Shown here: piece after piece, positions 17,585 through 26,148 of the stretch | Layout of the letters: the number at the start of each line of letters is the position of its first letter | Numbering within the stretch: the stretch's first letter is position 1 | Assembly (NCBI RefSeq): GCF_002374835.1 | Contig: NZ_NWVD01000001.1 | Coordinates: 558,001-622,000, forward strand | Length of the DNA: 64,000 nucleotides | Direction: 5' to 3' | Source of the DNA: Sphingomonas ginsenosidimutans | Lineage (GTDB): Bacteria; Pseudomonadota; Alphaproteobacteria; Sphingomonadales; Sphingomonadaceae | Program-made: the position numbers and the translations under genes | Notes under the pieces: model-generated | The model's database searches: none | What the model was told of the DNA's origin: nothing | The model's input: only the letters and a program-made list of their open reading frames with translations

Positions 17585-18585
17585 TCCCCGCCGGCCATCC
17601 CCCCGTCGCGCGCCCGCGCATCGGCGTCCTCCTCATCAACCTGGGCACCCCCGACGCGCCCGATGCGCGTTCGGTCAAACGCTATCTCGCCGAATTCCTG
17701 TCGGACCGCCGCGTCGTGGAAATCCCGCAGCTGGCGTGGCAGCCGATCCTGCGCGGCATCATCCTCAACACCCGGCCGAAGAAATCCGCCCACGCCTATG
17801 CGCAGGTGTGGAGCGAGGCCGGCTCGCCGCTCGCCGCCGTCACGCGCGCGCAGGCGCTGGCGCTGAAGGAGGCGTTCGGTGCGGACGTGACCGTCGACTG
17901 GGCGATGCGCTACGGCAATCCCGCGATCGGCGACCGGCTGCGCGCGTTGAAGGAGGCGGGGTGCGAGCGCATCCTGCTGGCGCCGCTCTACCCGCAATAT
18001 TGCGCGGCGACCACCGCGACCGCCAATGACAAGGCGTTCGCCGCGCTGGCGGCGATGCGCTGGCAACCCGCGATCCGCACGCTGCCGCCGTATCACGACG
18101 ATCCGGCTTATATCGAGGCGCTGGCGACCAGCGTCGCCGCCGGGGTCGCCGCGCTCGATTTCGAACCCGATACGATCCTCGCCAGCTTCCACGGCATGCC
18201 GCAGCGCACGCTGGAACTGGGCGACCCCTATCACTGCCATTGCCGCAAGACCGCGCGGCTGCTGGGCGAGCGGCTCGGACGTCCGCTGACGGTGGCGTTC
18301 CAGTCGCGCTTCGGACGCGCGAAGTGGCTGGAACCGGCGACCGACGCCACGCTGGAGGCACTGCCGGCGCAGGGGGTGCGCAAGGTCGCGATCGTCGCGC
18401 CGGGTTTCTCCGCCGATTGCCTGGAGACGCTGGAGGAACTGGCGATCCGCGGCCGCGAAAGCTTCGTCGCGGCGGGCGGCACGCATTTCGCCTATCTGCC
18501 GTGCCTCAACGACACGCCGACCGGCATTGATATGTTACGAACGATCCTGGCGCGGGAGCTTGAAGGGTGGCGCGCGCCCCTCTAG
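17581..18585 (+). CDS. hemH: Ferrochelatase
   Basis: Inserts Fe2+ into protoporphyrin IX to form heme. 334 residues, full length. Core motifs: VLLINLGTPDAPD at 16-28, LAPLYPQYCAATTATA near 133, and the active-site SFHGMPQRTL with H204. The conserved acidic helix follows in GFSADCLETLEELAIRG. The CHCRKTARLL segment in the middle is typical of proteobacterial enzymes. The ATG overlaps the stop of the molybdopterin oxidoreductase gene by four bases, so its translation is coupled to that gene. hemF lies 44 kb away in the same window. Confidence 0.96.
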   Translation: MIPAGHPPVARPRIGVLLINLGTPDAPDARSVKRYLAEFLSDRRVVEIPQLAWQPILRGIILNTRPKKSAHAYAQVWSEAGSPLAAVTRAQALALKEAFGADVTVDWAMRYGNPAIGDRLRALKEAGCERILLAPLYPQYCAATTATANDKAFAALAAMRWQPAIRTLPPYHDDPAYIEALATSVAAGVAALDFEPDTILASFHGMPQRTLELGDPYHCHCRKTARLLGERLGRPLTVAFQSRFGRAKWLEPATDATLEALPAQGVRKVAIVAPGFSADCLETLEELAIRGRESFVAAGGTHFAYLPCLNDTPTGIDMLRTILARELEGWRAPL

Positions 18586-18616
18586 CCTGATCGCATTCAG
18601 GAGAGGGAGTAGCCGA

Positions 18617-19339
18617 ATGACGCGTGTAGCGATCGTGACCGGAGGAACGCGCGGCATCGGTGAGGCGATCAGTGTCGCACTGCGCGATGCCGGGATGACC
18701 GTCGCCGCCAATTATGCCGGCAATGACGAGCGCGCGCGCGATTTCACCCAGCGGACCGGCATCGCCGCCTATAAGTGGGACGTCGGCGATTATGATGCGT
18801 GCCAGGACGGCGCGGCGCGCGTCGCCGCCGAACTGGGGCCGGTGGACGTGCTGGTCAACAACGCCGGCATCACCCGCGACGGTACCATCCTGAAGATGAC
18901 CTACCAGATGTGGAAGGAGGTCATGGACACCAACCTTGGCGGTTGCTTCAACATGGCCAAGGCGGTGTTCCCGGGGATGCGCGAGCGCAAATGGGGCCGC
19001 ATCGTCAACATCGGGTCGATCAACGGCCAGGCCGGCCAGTACGGCCAGGTCAATTACGCCGCCGCGAAAAGCGGCATCCACGGCTTCACCAAGGCGCTGT
19101 CGCAGGAAGGCGCGAAGCTGGGCGTCACCGTCAATGCGATCGCGCCGGGCTATATCGACACCGACATGGTCGCCGCCGTGCCGCCGGAAGTGCTGGAGAA
19201 GATCGTCGCCAAGATCCCCGTCGGCCGGCTGGGCCAGGCGCAGGAGATCGCGCGCGGCGTCGCCTTCCTGTGTTCGGAGGAAGCCGGCTTCGTCACCGGA
19301 TCGACGCTCAGCATCAACGGCGGGCAGCATATGTACTGA
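18617..19339 (+). CDS. phaB: Acetoacetyl-CoA reductase-like SDR (PhaB family)
   Basis: 240 residues, the normal PhaB size. NADPH motif TGGTRGIG at 8-15, NNAG at 81-84, the catalytic S134 (NIGS), Y147 and K151 (YAAAK), and the characteristic DGTILKMTYQMWKEVMDTNL and VNIGSINGQAGQYGQVNYAA segments that separate PhaB from FabG. It reduces acetoacetyl-CoA to (R)-3-hydroxybutyryl-CoA for polyhydroxybutyrate synthesis. GAGAGGGAG precedes the ATG. No polymer synthase or thiolase is adjacent. FabG-like activity is a weaker alternative. Confidence 0.88.
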   Translation: MTRVAIVTGGTRGIGEAISVALRDAGMTVAANYAGNDERARDFTQRTGIAAYKWDVGDYDACQDGAARVAAELGPVDVLVNNAGITRDGTILKMTYQMWKEVMDTNLGGCFNMAKAVFPGMRERKWGRIVNIGSINGQAGQYGQVNYAAAKSGIHGFTKALSQEGAKLGVTVNAIAPGYIDTDMVAAVPPEVLEKIVAKIPVGRLGQAQEIARGVAFLCSEEAGFVTGSTLSINGGQHMY

Positions 19340-19444
19340 CGGGCGCAGGCCCGCGCGCTGCGCCGCGCGGGGCCGATGCGCGGCGGCAAAGCCGCCCCGC
19401 AGCGCCCGTCACGGCCGGCGGGTCGGCCATGCCGAACCCGTCCG

Positions 19445-19467
19445 ACGACGCGGCTTCGCCGCGTCGT
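19445..19467 (+). other. Very stable CUUCG hairpin between phaB and the thioesterase gene
   Basis: ACGACGCGG, loop CTTCG, CCGCGTCGT: a perfect 9-bp stem 22 bases before the thioesterase ATG. There is no T-run. It may terminate phaB transcription with Rho, protect the mRNA, or affect initiation of the next gene. Confidence 0.5.
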
Positions 19468-19488
19468 GGCCCGAAAGCGGAGACGGTC

Positions 19489-20268
19489 ATGAACGACGAC
19501 GCGATCTTCCAACCTGACGGCACGGGCTATCGCGCGACCACCCATGCCGCCGGCCCGTGGCACCCGCAGATGCAGCACGGCGGGGCGCCCAGCGCCCTGG
19601 TCGCGCATGTCGCGGAAGGCGTGCCGACGCTGGCCCCGATGCGGATCGCGCGCGTTACCGTGGAATTGCTGCGCCCCGTCCCGGTCGCGCACCTCGATAC
19701 CGAGGTCGAAATCCTGCGCGAGGGGCGCAAGCTGCAACTGGTGCAGGTGCGATTGCTGGCGGAGGGAACCGAGGTGACGCGCGCCACCGTCCTGCGGCTG
19801 CGCACCGCCGACACCGACGTGCCCGACGCCGCGCGCCCGCCGTTGCCCGACGTGCTGCCCGACGACGTCGCGCCGGGCGGTCTGGGGATCGGCGGCGCGG
19901 TGGGCTTCGCCAGCAATTTCGAGATGCGCCGCGTGCGCGGCGGGTTCGGCGAACTGGGGCCGGGGCGGATGTGGTTCCGCCAGCACCGCGCGCTGGTCGC
20001 GGGGCGCGCGCTCGCCCCGCTGGAACGCGCGATGACGGTCGCCGATTTCTCCAACGGCATCGCCCCGGTTCTGCCCTTCGCGGACTGGACGTTCCTGAAC
20101 GCCGACCTGACGGTCAGCCTGGCGCGCGCGCCGGAGGGGGAGTGGATCTTCTCCGATGCGGAAACCTGGCCGGGCGGCGACGGCATCGCGCTGGCGATGA
20201 CCCGGCTGGCCGACCGTCGCGGCTACTTCGGCCGCGCGATCCAGACACTGCTGCTCGAACGCCGCTGA
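19489..20268 (+). CDS. Double-hotdog acyl-CoA thioesterase family protein
   Basis: 259 residues. The N-terminal hotdog has the GPWHPQMQHGGAPSALVAHV helix and VTVELLRPVPVAHLDTEVEILREG strands. A second hotdog follows at about 140-259 with MTVADFSNGIAPVLPFADWTFLNADLTVSLAR, as in TesB-like thioesterases. It should hydrolyse an acyl-CoA whose chain is unknown. The start at 19489 was chosen for GGAGA five bases upstream; the frame remains open to an ATG at 19429, and the extension is low-complexity. Confidence 0.8.
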   Translation: MNDDAIFQPDGTGYRATTHAAGPWHPQMQHGGAPSALVAHVAEGVPTLAPMRIARVTVELLRPVPVAHLDTEVEILREGRKLQLVQVRLLAEGTEVTRATVLRLRTADTDVPDAARPPLPDVLPDDVAPGGLGIGGAVGFASNFEMRRVRGGFGELGPGRMWFRQHRALVAGRALAPLERAMTVADFSNGIAPVLPFADWTFLNADLTVSLARAPEGEWIFSDAETWPGGDGIALAMTRLADRRGYFGRAIQTLLLERR

Positions 20269-20402
20269 TCGCGCCTGTCCTACACCGGCACGTCCTGCGA
20301 TACCTCTTGGATGCGGTTCCATGTTTCCCGGCGCCGAAAGCGAAAGGACCGCGAGCGTCTCAACATTGACAACATTCGCGTCCCATCCGCCCAACGTACA
20401 AC

Positions 20403-20430
20403 AGGCCCGGCACCTTCCGGTACCGGGCCT
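20403..20430 (-). terminator. Hairpin downstream of the glycine-zipper gene
   Basis: AGGCCCGGCACC, loop TTCC, GGTACCGGGCCT: a 12-bp stem with one mismatch. It lies about 95 bases past the minus-strand stop at 20526 and 135 bases past the thioesterase stop, so it may serve both convergent genes. The remainder of 20269-20525 shows nothing I can identify. Confidence 0.5.
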
Positions 20431-20525
20431 GCGTCCTCGATACGCTACGCGAGGAAACTGAACTGTCGGGGGTGCGTCACGGCGACGTCGCGTGGCGGCG
20501 GGGGATGCCCCGCCGCCCGCGGGCG

Positions 20526-20879
20526 TCAGCGGCAGTAACGCGGATTGTTCGACTTCTCGACGGCGTTGCCCGCCACCGCGCCGCCGACGCCGCCCAGCAC
20601 CGTGCCGAGTGTCCGGTCGCCGCGGGTGTCGATCGCGCGGCCCAGCAGGCCGCCGGCGATCGCGCCGACGATGGTACCGGTCGTGCCGTTCGAGCAGCGG
20701 CGGTTGTAATTGTAACGACGGTCGTAGCCGCGACGATCGTAGCTGCGATAGTCGCGCTGATCGTAATAGCCCCGCTGGTAGCGGTCGCCGTAATAGCGCT
20801 GCGCATCGGCAGCGGTCGGCGCAACGGCGGCGGCGCCCATCGCAAGCGCGGCACCGGCAAGGGCGAGATTCTTGAACAT
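20526..20879 (-). CDS. Exported glycine-zipper 2TM domain protein (117 aa)
   Basis: Signal peptide MFKNLALAGAALAMGAAAVAPTAADAQ, then a Tyr/Arg/Asp-rich linker of about 35 residues (YYGDRYQRGYYDQRDYRSYD), then a glycine zipper TGTIVGAIAGGLLGRAI and VLGGVGGAVAGNAV that can form two membrane-associated helices. The ending is NNPRYCR, with Cys near the terminus. It resembles the 17-kDa surface antigen or Rcs-type small envelope proteins but has no recognisable lipobox. The start at 20879 has a GGGAGA ribosome site eight bases upstream. Confidence 0.8.
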   Translation of the reverse strand: MFKNLALAGAALAMGAAAVAPTAADAQRYYGDRYQRGYYDQRDYRSYDRRGYDRRYNYNRRCSNGTTGTIVGAIAGGLLGRAIDTRGDRTLGTVLGGVGGAVAGNAVEKSNNPRYCR

Positions 20880-21026
20880 GGTCGTTCTCCCGTTTTCCTG
20901 TTCCGGTCGGCGGGCCTCCCGGTCGATGAAGCGGTTATGGCCGAGTCGCATTGAGCCGACCCTGAATGCGTCCGTTATCCGCGGTTCATCCTTTCCTGCC
21001 GCGCCCGGCGCGCTACAGCCCCGGTG

Positions 21027-21986
21027 ATGCGCTGGCCGATCGCCTTCATCGCCGTGCTGGCGCTGGTTCCGCCGTGGAGCGGCGAGCCGCGCCGTCCGAT
21101 GATTCGCGACGACGTGACGGTGCGCGCGGCCCGCTACATCCCACCCGGCGGCTGGCCGGCGCGGGTGGGCGATCTGGTGCCGGTGGGGGCGCTGTCGCTG
21201 TCCGCCGACGATCCGGCGTTCGGCGGCTTTTCCGCGCTGGCTCTACGCGACGGGCGCGCGCTGCTGCTTGGCGACGGCGGCAATATGGTGTGGCTGCGGA
21301 TCGCGGGTGGGCGAATCGCGACGCTGGGCGCGCGGACCCTGCGCGATGGACCGGCGGAGGGCTGGCTGCGCACCGATCGCGACAGCGAGTCGCTGGCGGT
21401 CGATCCCGCGACCGGGCGGATGTGGATCGGTTACGAGCGCGCCAATGCGATCTGGCGCTATACCCCCGATCTGACGGTCGAGGCGCATCACGCGCCGCCC
21501 GCGATGGCGCGCTGGCCCGACAATACCGGCGCCGAATCGCTGGTGAGGCTGCCGGGCGGTCGCTTCCTGGTAATCCGCGAGGGGCGCGGCCGGCGCGAGC
21601 GGGGGCATGAGGCGCTGCTGTTCGCCGGCGATCCGGCGGCGCCGGGCACGCGCGTCGCGACCTTGCGCTATCGCCCGCCTGCCGGATCGGTGCCCAGCGA
21701 CGCGGCGCTGCTGCCCGACGGCGACCTGATCGTCGTCAACCGCCGCTGGCGCTTTCCGCTGCGATTCGGTGCGGTGCTGGTGCGCGTCCCCGCGGCGCAG
21801 CTGCGTGCGGGCGGGGTGCTGCGCGGCCGGATCATCGCGACGCTGGGGCCGGAGATGGGCGGCGAGAATGTCGAGGGCGCGGCGGTCACGCGCGAACATG
21901 GCGCAACGATGATCTGGCTCGTCACCGACAATGACGTCGCCTTCTACCGCCGCACGATCCTCGCGAAGTTCCGGCTGATCGAATGA
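21027..21986 (+). CDS. Exported phytase-like esterase family protein
   Basis: 319 residues. A short hydrophobic N-terminus (MRWPIAFIAVLALVPPWSG) is likely a signal sequence. The body matches the 'esterase-like activity of phytase' family: SADDPAFGGFSALALRDGRALLLGDGG, a DSESLAVDP motif, NTGAESLVRLPGGRFLVIREG and the C-terminal GGENVEGAAVTREHGAT with TDND. The fold is a beta-propeller. Substrates in this family are poorly defined (phosphoesters, and esterase activity has been reported). Ends convergent with rpmB across a hairpin. Confidence 0.8.
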   Translation: MRWPIAFIAVLALVPPWSGEPRRPMIRDDVTVRAARYIPPGGWPARVGDLVPVGALSLSADDPAFGGFSALALRDGRALLLGDGGNMVWLRIAGGRIATLGARTLRDGPAEGWLRTDRDSESLAVDPATGRMWIGYERANAIWRYTPDLTVEAHHAPPAMARWPDNTGAESLVRLPGGRFLVIREGRGRRERGHEALLFAGDPAAPGTRVATLRYRPPAGSVPSDAALLPDGDLIVVNRRWRFPLRFGAVLVRVPAAQLRAGGVLRGRIIATLGPEMGGENVEGAAVTREHGATMIWLVTDNDVAFYRRTILAKFRLIE

Positions 21987-22002
21987 CCGCCGGACATGCG
22001 AA

Positions 22003-22036
22003 GCGGCCCGCCGGCACCGATGTGCTGGCGGGCCGC
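22003..22036. terminator. Bidirectional terminator between the phytase-like gene and rpmB
   Basis: GCGGCCCGCCGGCA, loop CCGATG, TGCTGGCGGGCCGC: 14-bp stem with one mismatch, between two convergent stop codons (21986 and 22064). Confidence 0.6.
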
Positions 22037-22063
22037 GTCGGATCGCGAACGGGCGGGCGTGTG

Positions 22064-22360
22064 TTACGCCGCGGTGGCGGCGGCGCGCTTCTTCACGACG
22101 TCGCGCTTCAGGCGGCGGGCCTTCAGCGACAGCTTCTCGTCGGAGGTCTTGACCAGCCAGTTGTCGAGGCCGCCGTTGTGCTCGACCGAGCGCAGGCCGT
22201 GCGTCGACACGCGCAGCTTGATCGACCGCTCCAGCGTGTCGGACAGCAGCGTGACGTTCTGCAGGTTCGGCAGGAACGTGCGCTTGGTCTTGTTGTTGGC
22301 GTGGGAAACGTTGTTACCCACCTGCCGGCCCTTGCCGGTCAGCTCGCAGATGCGCGACAT
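22064..22360 (-). CDS. rpmB: 50S ribosomal protein L28
   Basis: 98 residues, the long alphaproteobacterial form. It starts [29 protein letters not shown] and has the [33 protein letters not shown] core of L28. The C-terminal extension ([20 protein letters not shown]) is basic and Ala-rich. The CELTGK motif retains the first cysteine only, so this is a zinc-free version. The start at 22360 is fixed by homology; upstream residues are non-conserved. Monocistronic, with its own terminator. Confidence 0.97.
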   Translation of the reverse strand: MSRICELTGKGRQVGNNVSHANNKTKRTFLPNLQNVTLLSDTLERSIKLRVSTHGLRSVEHNGGLDNWLVKTSDEKLSLKARRLKRDVVKKRAAATAA

Positions 22361-22503
22361 GTGTGTGATCCTGAATTCGGTTGCCCGGAAAGTCGGCGCC
22401 ACTACCGCGCGATCCGCCCAACGTCAAGCGCGGGATGGTGCAACCCCGGCCTGGCGGCGGCGTTGTTGCGGCAGCGAATCAAGCCTGACGGGAGGAATAT
22501 CAC

Positions 22504-22731
22504 ATGCGCACGCTTCTGGTACTGGTGGGTGTCGCCGCGCTGGTGTTGCTGGCTGCGATGATGCTGGGGTTCGTCCGGTTCGACCAGACGCAGACCGCGC
22601 AGCTGCCGCGACTCGAGGGCGGGCAAGCGCCCAAGTTCAACGCCGACGTCGCCAAGGTGACCGTCGGCACCGAGAAGAAGACCGTCGAGGTGCCCGCGGT
22701 CGAGGTGCAGAAGCCCGGCGAGAAGAACTGA
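22504..22731 (+). CDS. Small membrane-anchored protein of unknown function (75 aa)
   Basis: One N-terminal transmembrane helix (about residues 3-24, LLVLVGVAALVLLAAMMLGF), then a hydrophilic tail of about 50 residues with VDVP-like repeats (TEKKTVEVPAVEVQKPGEKN). GGGAGGA lies 9 bases before the ATG. I recognise no domain. It precedes tadA by 38 bases on the same strand. Confidence 0.7.
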   Translation: MRTLLVLVGVAALVLLAAMMLGFVRFDQTQTAQLPRLEGGQAPKFNADVAKVTVGTEKKTVEVPAVEVQKPGEKN

Positions 22732-22769
22732 CCGCTGGCGGTGCTGCCCCCTGCGGGTTAGGCGGGGGC

Positions 22770-23222
22770 ATGTTTCCGCTCCCCGCCCCGATGCGCGCCG
22801 CGCTGGATGCCGCGCGCGATGCCGGCGCGGCGGGTGAGGTGCCCGTGGGCGCGGCGGTGGTGCTGGACGGCCGCATCATCGCGGTCGCCGGCAATGCCCC
22901 GCGCGCGCTGCACGATCCCACCGCCCATGCCGAGATGCTGGCGATTCGCGAGGCCGCGCGCGTCCTGGGCGCCGATCGCCTGACCGACTGCGACCTGTGG
23001 GTCACGCTGGAGCCGTGCGCGATGTGCGCCGGGGCGATCGCCCATGCCCGCATCGCGCGGCTTTATTACGGCGCGGACGATCCCAAGGGCGGGGCGGTCG
23101 AACATGGCCCGCGCGTCTTCGCGCAGCCCACCTGCCACCACCGGCCGGAGATTTTCTCCGGCATCGGCGCGCAGCAGGGCGGGGCGCTGCTCCGCGATTT
23201 CTTCGCACAACGGCGGCGGTAG
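22770..23222 (+). CDS. tadA: tRNA(Arg) adenosine-34 deaminase
   Basis: Converts A34 of tRNA-Arg(ACG) to inosine. 150 residues. Zinc site: H53 and the catalytic Glu E55 in TAHAEMLAI, C83 and C86 in EPCAMCAGA. The VPVGAAVVLDG start and the YYGADDPKGGAVEHG segment with C-terminal LLRDFFAQRR separate TadA from cytidine or guanine deaminases. The ATG follows GGCGGGGGC; there is no strong ribosome site. Convergent with the OmpA-family lipoprotein gene. Confidence 0.93.
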   Translation: MFPLPAPMRAALDAARDAGAAGEVPVGAAVVLDGRIIAVAGNAPRALHDPTAHAEMLAIREAARVLGADRLTDCDLWVTLEPCAMCAGAIAHARIARLYYGADDPKGGAVEHGPRVFAQPTCHHRPEIFSGIGAQQGGALLRDFFAQRRR

Positions 23223-23254
23223 CACGCGCCACCGCCGCCGCCGTGCGGTACGGG

Positions 23255-23944
23255 TCAGTAGCGCCGCGGCGGCAGGTCGTTCTGCGACACCGGCACGATC
23301 TTGATCTCCACCCGGCGGTTGGCCGCGCGACCTTCCTCGGTTTCGTTCGAGGCGATCGGCTGCGTCTCGCCGAAGCCGCGCGTCGCGATCCGCGCCGCCT
23401 GGACGCCATGGCTCGACAGATAATCCGCCACCGACGCGGCGCGGCGTTCGGACAGCGTCTGGTTGTACGCGTCGCTGCCGGTCGAATCGGTGTGGCCGTA
23501 CACGTCGATATAGCTCTGGTTATATTCGCTCAGCACGCCCGCGACGCGGTCCAGCGTCGCGCGGAACTGCGGTTCGACGTTGGCCGAATTGTACGCGAAG
23601 TTGATGCCCGACGGGATGTTGAGCAGCAGGTCATCGCCCTGCCGCACCACCTGCACGTCGGTGCCCGCGGTGCGCGCGCGCATCTCGCGCTCCTGCTTGT
23701 CCATGTACGATCCGACCGCGGCGCCGGCGATGCCGCCGATGCCCGCGCCAAGGATTTTCTCCGTCCGGTCCTGACGGCCGCCGACCAGGTCGCCGAGCAG
23801 ATAGCCGCCCAGCGCGCCGCCGATGCCGCCGATCGCGGTCTTCGAGATGCGGCGCTCGCCGGTGTCCGGGTCGGTGGTGCAGGCCGATACGCTCACCAGC
23901 GACAGCGTGGCGGCGGCGGCCAACAGCTTCGACGACATCTTCAT
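23255..23944 (-). CDS. OmpA-family outer-membrane lipoprotein with glycine zipper
   Basis: 229 residues. It has a lipoprotein signal with a lipobox-like SVSAC. A glycine-zipper region (about 36-80, IGGIGGALGGYLLGDLVGG and GAGIGGIAGAAVGSY) follows. The OmpA/MotB peptidoglycan-binding domain occupies about 105-229, with the DVYGHTDSTGSDAYN signature, LSERRAASVADYL and NRRVEIKI. This is the YiaD/Pal-like arrangement that links the outer membrane to the cell wall. The start at 23944 has GGGACG upstream. Confidence 0.92.
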   Translation of the reverse strand: MKMSSKLLAAAATLSLVSVSACTTDPDTGERRISKTAIGGIGGALGGYLLGDLVGGRQDRTEKILGAGIGGIAGAAVGSYMDKQEREMRARTAGTDVQVVRQGDDLLLNIPSGINFAYNSANVEPQFRATLDRVAGVLSEYNQSYIDVYGHTDSTGSDAYNQTLSERRAASVADYLSSHGVQAARIATRGFGETQPIASNETEEGRAANRRVEIKIVPVSQNDLPPRRY

Positions 23945-24088
23945 CTCACGTCCCTTTCCCTATCGTGCCGATCTAACTTGGATCGGTCGGATATTGTTCC
24001 GGTGCCGGACTGAACGGCGGCTGACGCGCCGCGCAGGTGAATTACCGATTGTCGCGCGCGCCGTTTCGCGCCAAGAGGGCGGTGCATC

Positions 24089-25384
24089 ATGCTACCGCCG
24101 TTCCCCTGGTTCGACGTCGTCATCATCCTGGCGCTGGTTGCTCTCAACGGCGTGTTCGCCATGAGCGAACTGGCGATCGTGTCGTCGCGAAAGGCGCGGC
24201 TGGAGGCGATGGCGCGCGCCGGCAAGCGCGGCGCGGCCTCCGCGCTGGAGCTGGCGGCCGATCCCGGCAAGTTCCTGTCGACGGTGCAGATCGGCATCAC
24301 CCTGATCGGTATCGGCACCGGCGCCTATTCCGGCGCCAGCCTGGGCACGCCGACGGTCGCCCGGCTGGAGGCACTCGGCCTGTCGCCCAAACTGGCCGAC
24401 AATCTGGGCTTCGTGATCGTCATCGGGCTGACCACCTATGCCTCGCTGATCATCGGCGAGCTGGTGCCCAAGCAGTTCGCGCTGAGGAAGCCGGAGCCGG
24501 TGGCCGCGCTGGTCGCGGTGCCGATGACGTGGCTGGCGGTCATCACCAAGCCGCTGGTGTGGCTGCTCGATTCGACCAGCGCGCTGGCGTTCCGCATCCT
24601 CGGCCTCAATCGCGAGAGCGAGGATCAGGTGACGGCGGAGGAACTGCACCTGATCGTCGCGGAGGCCAGCAAGTCGGGGGTGATCGAGGAGCATGAACGC
24701 TCGATCATCTCGGGCGTGGTGCGGCTTGCCGACCGCCCGGTGCGCGAGGTGATGACCCCGCGGACCGAGGTCGACTGGCTCGACATCGCGCTGGACGATG
24801 CCGGGATCCGCCAGAAGCTGCTGTCCACGCCGCACAGCCGGCTGCCGGTGGCGCAGGGATCGATCGACGCGGTCGTCGGCGTGGTGCAGGCGCGCGATGT
24901 CGCCACGGCGCTGTTCCGCGGCGAAACGCTGGACCTGGCGAAGCTGACCCGCAAGGCGCCGGTGGTGGTCGACCAGATTGACGCGATGGATGCGCTCGAC
25001 GCGCTGCGCCGCGCCGAGGTGCCGATGGCGCTGATCCACGACGAATACGGCCATTTCGAAGGCGTGGTGACCCCCGCCGACCTGCTCGCCGCGATCGCGG
25101 GGGAGTTCGCATCGGATGCCGAGCCGGGCGAGGGGCCGAACGTGGTCGAGCGCGACGACGGATCGCTGCTGGTCGCCGGCACGATGGCCGCGGACGCGCT
25201 GGCGGAGCGGCTGGGCATCGACCTGCCCGAGGACCGCGATTACGCCACCGTCGCTGGCCTTGCGCTGGCGGTGTTCCGCAAGTTGCCGCTGGAGGGCGAA
25301 AGCTTCGAGGAACAGGGCTGGAAGTTCGAGGTGGTCGACCTCGACGGCCGTCGCATCGACAAGCTGCTGGTCAGCGAGGCCTGA
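24089..25384 (+). CDS. CNNM/CorC-type hemolysin-family membrane protein
   Basis: 431 residues. An N-terminal CNNM (DUF21) domain with three to four membrane helices is visible at about 1-190, including NGVFAMSELAIVSSRKARLE, TVQIGITLIGIGTGAYSGA and IIGELVPKQFAL. A pair of CBS domains (about 205-340) follows with the REVMTPRTEVDWLD motif. The C-terminal CorC_HlyC domain (about 345-431) contains LPEDRDYATVAGLAL. Such proteins are implicated in Mg2+/Co2+ efflux or homeostasis; the 'hemolysin' name is historical. Monocistronic; the following gap contains a dispersed repeat. Confidence 0.9.
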   Translation: MLPPFPWFDVVIILALVALNGVFAMSELAIVSSRKARLEAMARAGKRGAASALELAADPGKFLSTVQIGITLIGIGTGAYSGASLGTPTVARLEALGLSPKLADNLGFVIVIGLTTYASLIIGELVPKQFALRKPEPVAALVAVPMTWLAVITKPLVWLLDSTSALAFRILGLNRESEDQVTAEELHLIVAEASKSGVIEEHERSIISGVVRLADRPVREVMTPRTEVDWLDIALDDAGIRQKLLSTPHSRLPVAQGSIDAVVGVVQARDVATALFRGETLDLAKLTRKAPVVVDQIDAMDALDALRRAEVPMALIHDEYGHFEGVVTPADLLAAIAGEFASDAEPGEGPNVVERDDGSLLVAGTMAADALAERLGIDLPEDRDYATVAGLALAVFRKLPLEGESFEEQGWKFEVVDLDGRRIDKLLVSEA

Positions 25385-25470
25385 CGGGCCGGGACGGTGC
25401 GGCGTTTCCTGTCCACCGCGATCCATGGGCGTGCGACCCGGACGAGTTCGGGCCCTCTCAATCCACCGCC

Positions 25471-25566
25471 GTCTTGCCGGACGTGTTCCGGCATCCAAGG
25501 TTCCGCGAAACGCACCAGTTGCTGCTTTTGCGGCAAAATGGACCCCGGCGTTCGCCGGGGTGACGG
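25471..25566 (+). repeat. Dispersed ~100-bp double-hairpin repeat, copy C
   Basis: TTGCCGGACGTGTTCCGGCATCCA, TTCCGC, GCACCAG, then TGGACCCCGGCG.TCGCCGGGGTGACGG. This is the best-conserved match to the copies at 6551 and 7697, and it lies in the 308-base gap between the CNNM gene and the gre-like gene. Outside the element, 25385-25470 and 25567-25692 show no gene or other structure I can support. Confidence 0.7.
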
Positions 25567-25692
25567 ATGGAATGACGCAAGAGGACCGACCTTCGCAGCA
25601 ACCTCGAACAAGTCCGGGGCGCCGGCTCTCAGGCGGCATGCGACGCCAGGCTCTCCGACGCCGGTTTAGGCGCTCGCCCCGTTAGCGTCCGT

Positions 25693-26148
25693 TCAACCTA
25701 CCGCGATCACCTCTATCGCTTCCTCGCGCCCATTGAACGCGATCGTCTCGCCCGCTTCCGCGCCCATCAGCGCGCGCGGCAGCGGGGCGGAGAAGGACAG
25801 GAGGCCCGCCGCCGGATCGGCTTCGTCGTCGCCGACCAGCGTCGCGGTGCGCTCCGTGCCCCCCAGACGGAACGTCACGCGCGATCCGAATCCGACGATG
25901 CCGTCGGTGCGCGCCGCGGTCTCCATCGCGGTGGCACGGCGCGTCTTCCAATAGCGCAGGTCGCGCTGGACGCGCTTGGCCGCTTCCTCATCTGCCGCGT
26001 CCGGCAGCGAGGCTTCCAGCAGGGCAATACGCTCGTCGATCAGCGCCCGCCCGCGCGCCGTGACCAGATTCGGACCGGCCGGGATCGGTAGTTCGAAGCG
26101 CGGCTCCAGATGCTCGTCATCGCTTTCGCGGCGGAACGCGACGCTCAT
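25693..26148 (-). CDS. GreA/GreB family transcript-cleavage factor-like protein
   Basis: 151 residues. The N-terminal part has the LITPRG-like block (NLVTARGRALIDERIALLEASL), followed by a coiled-coil of about 45 residues with an acidic tip (DAADEEA). The C-terminal FKBP-like domain runs from GFGSRVTFRLGGTERTATLVGDDEADP to PLPRALMGAEAGETI. It differs from canonical GreA by an extra acidic N-terminus (FRRESDDEHLEPRFELPIP), the version I know from sphingomonads. It may rescue stalled RNA polymerase or act as a Gre paralogue. The ATG overlaps the stop of the HhH gene (ATGA). Confidence 0.82.
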   Translation of the reverse strand: MSVAFRRESDDEHLEPRFELPIPAGPNLVTARGRALIDERIALLEASLPDAADEEAAKRVQRDLRYWKTRRATAMETAARTDGIVGFGSRVTFRLGGTERTATLVGDDEADPAAGLLSFSAPLPRALMGAEAGETIAFNGREEAIEVIAVG

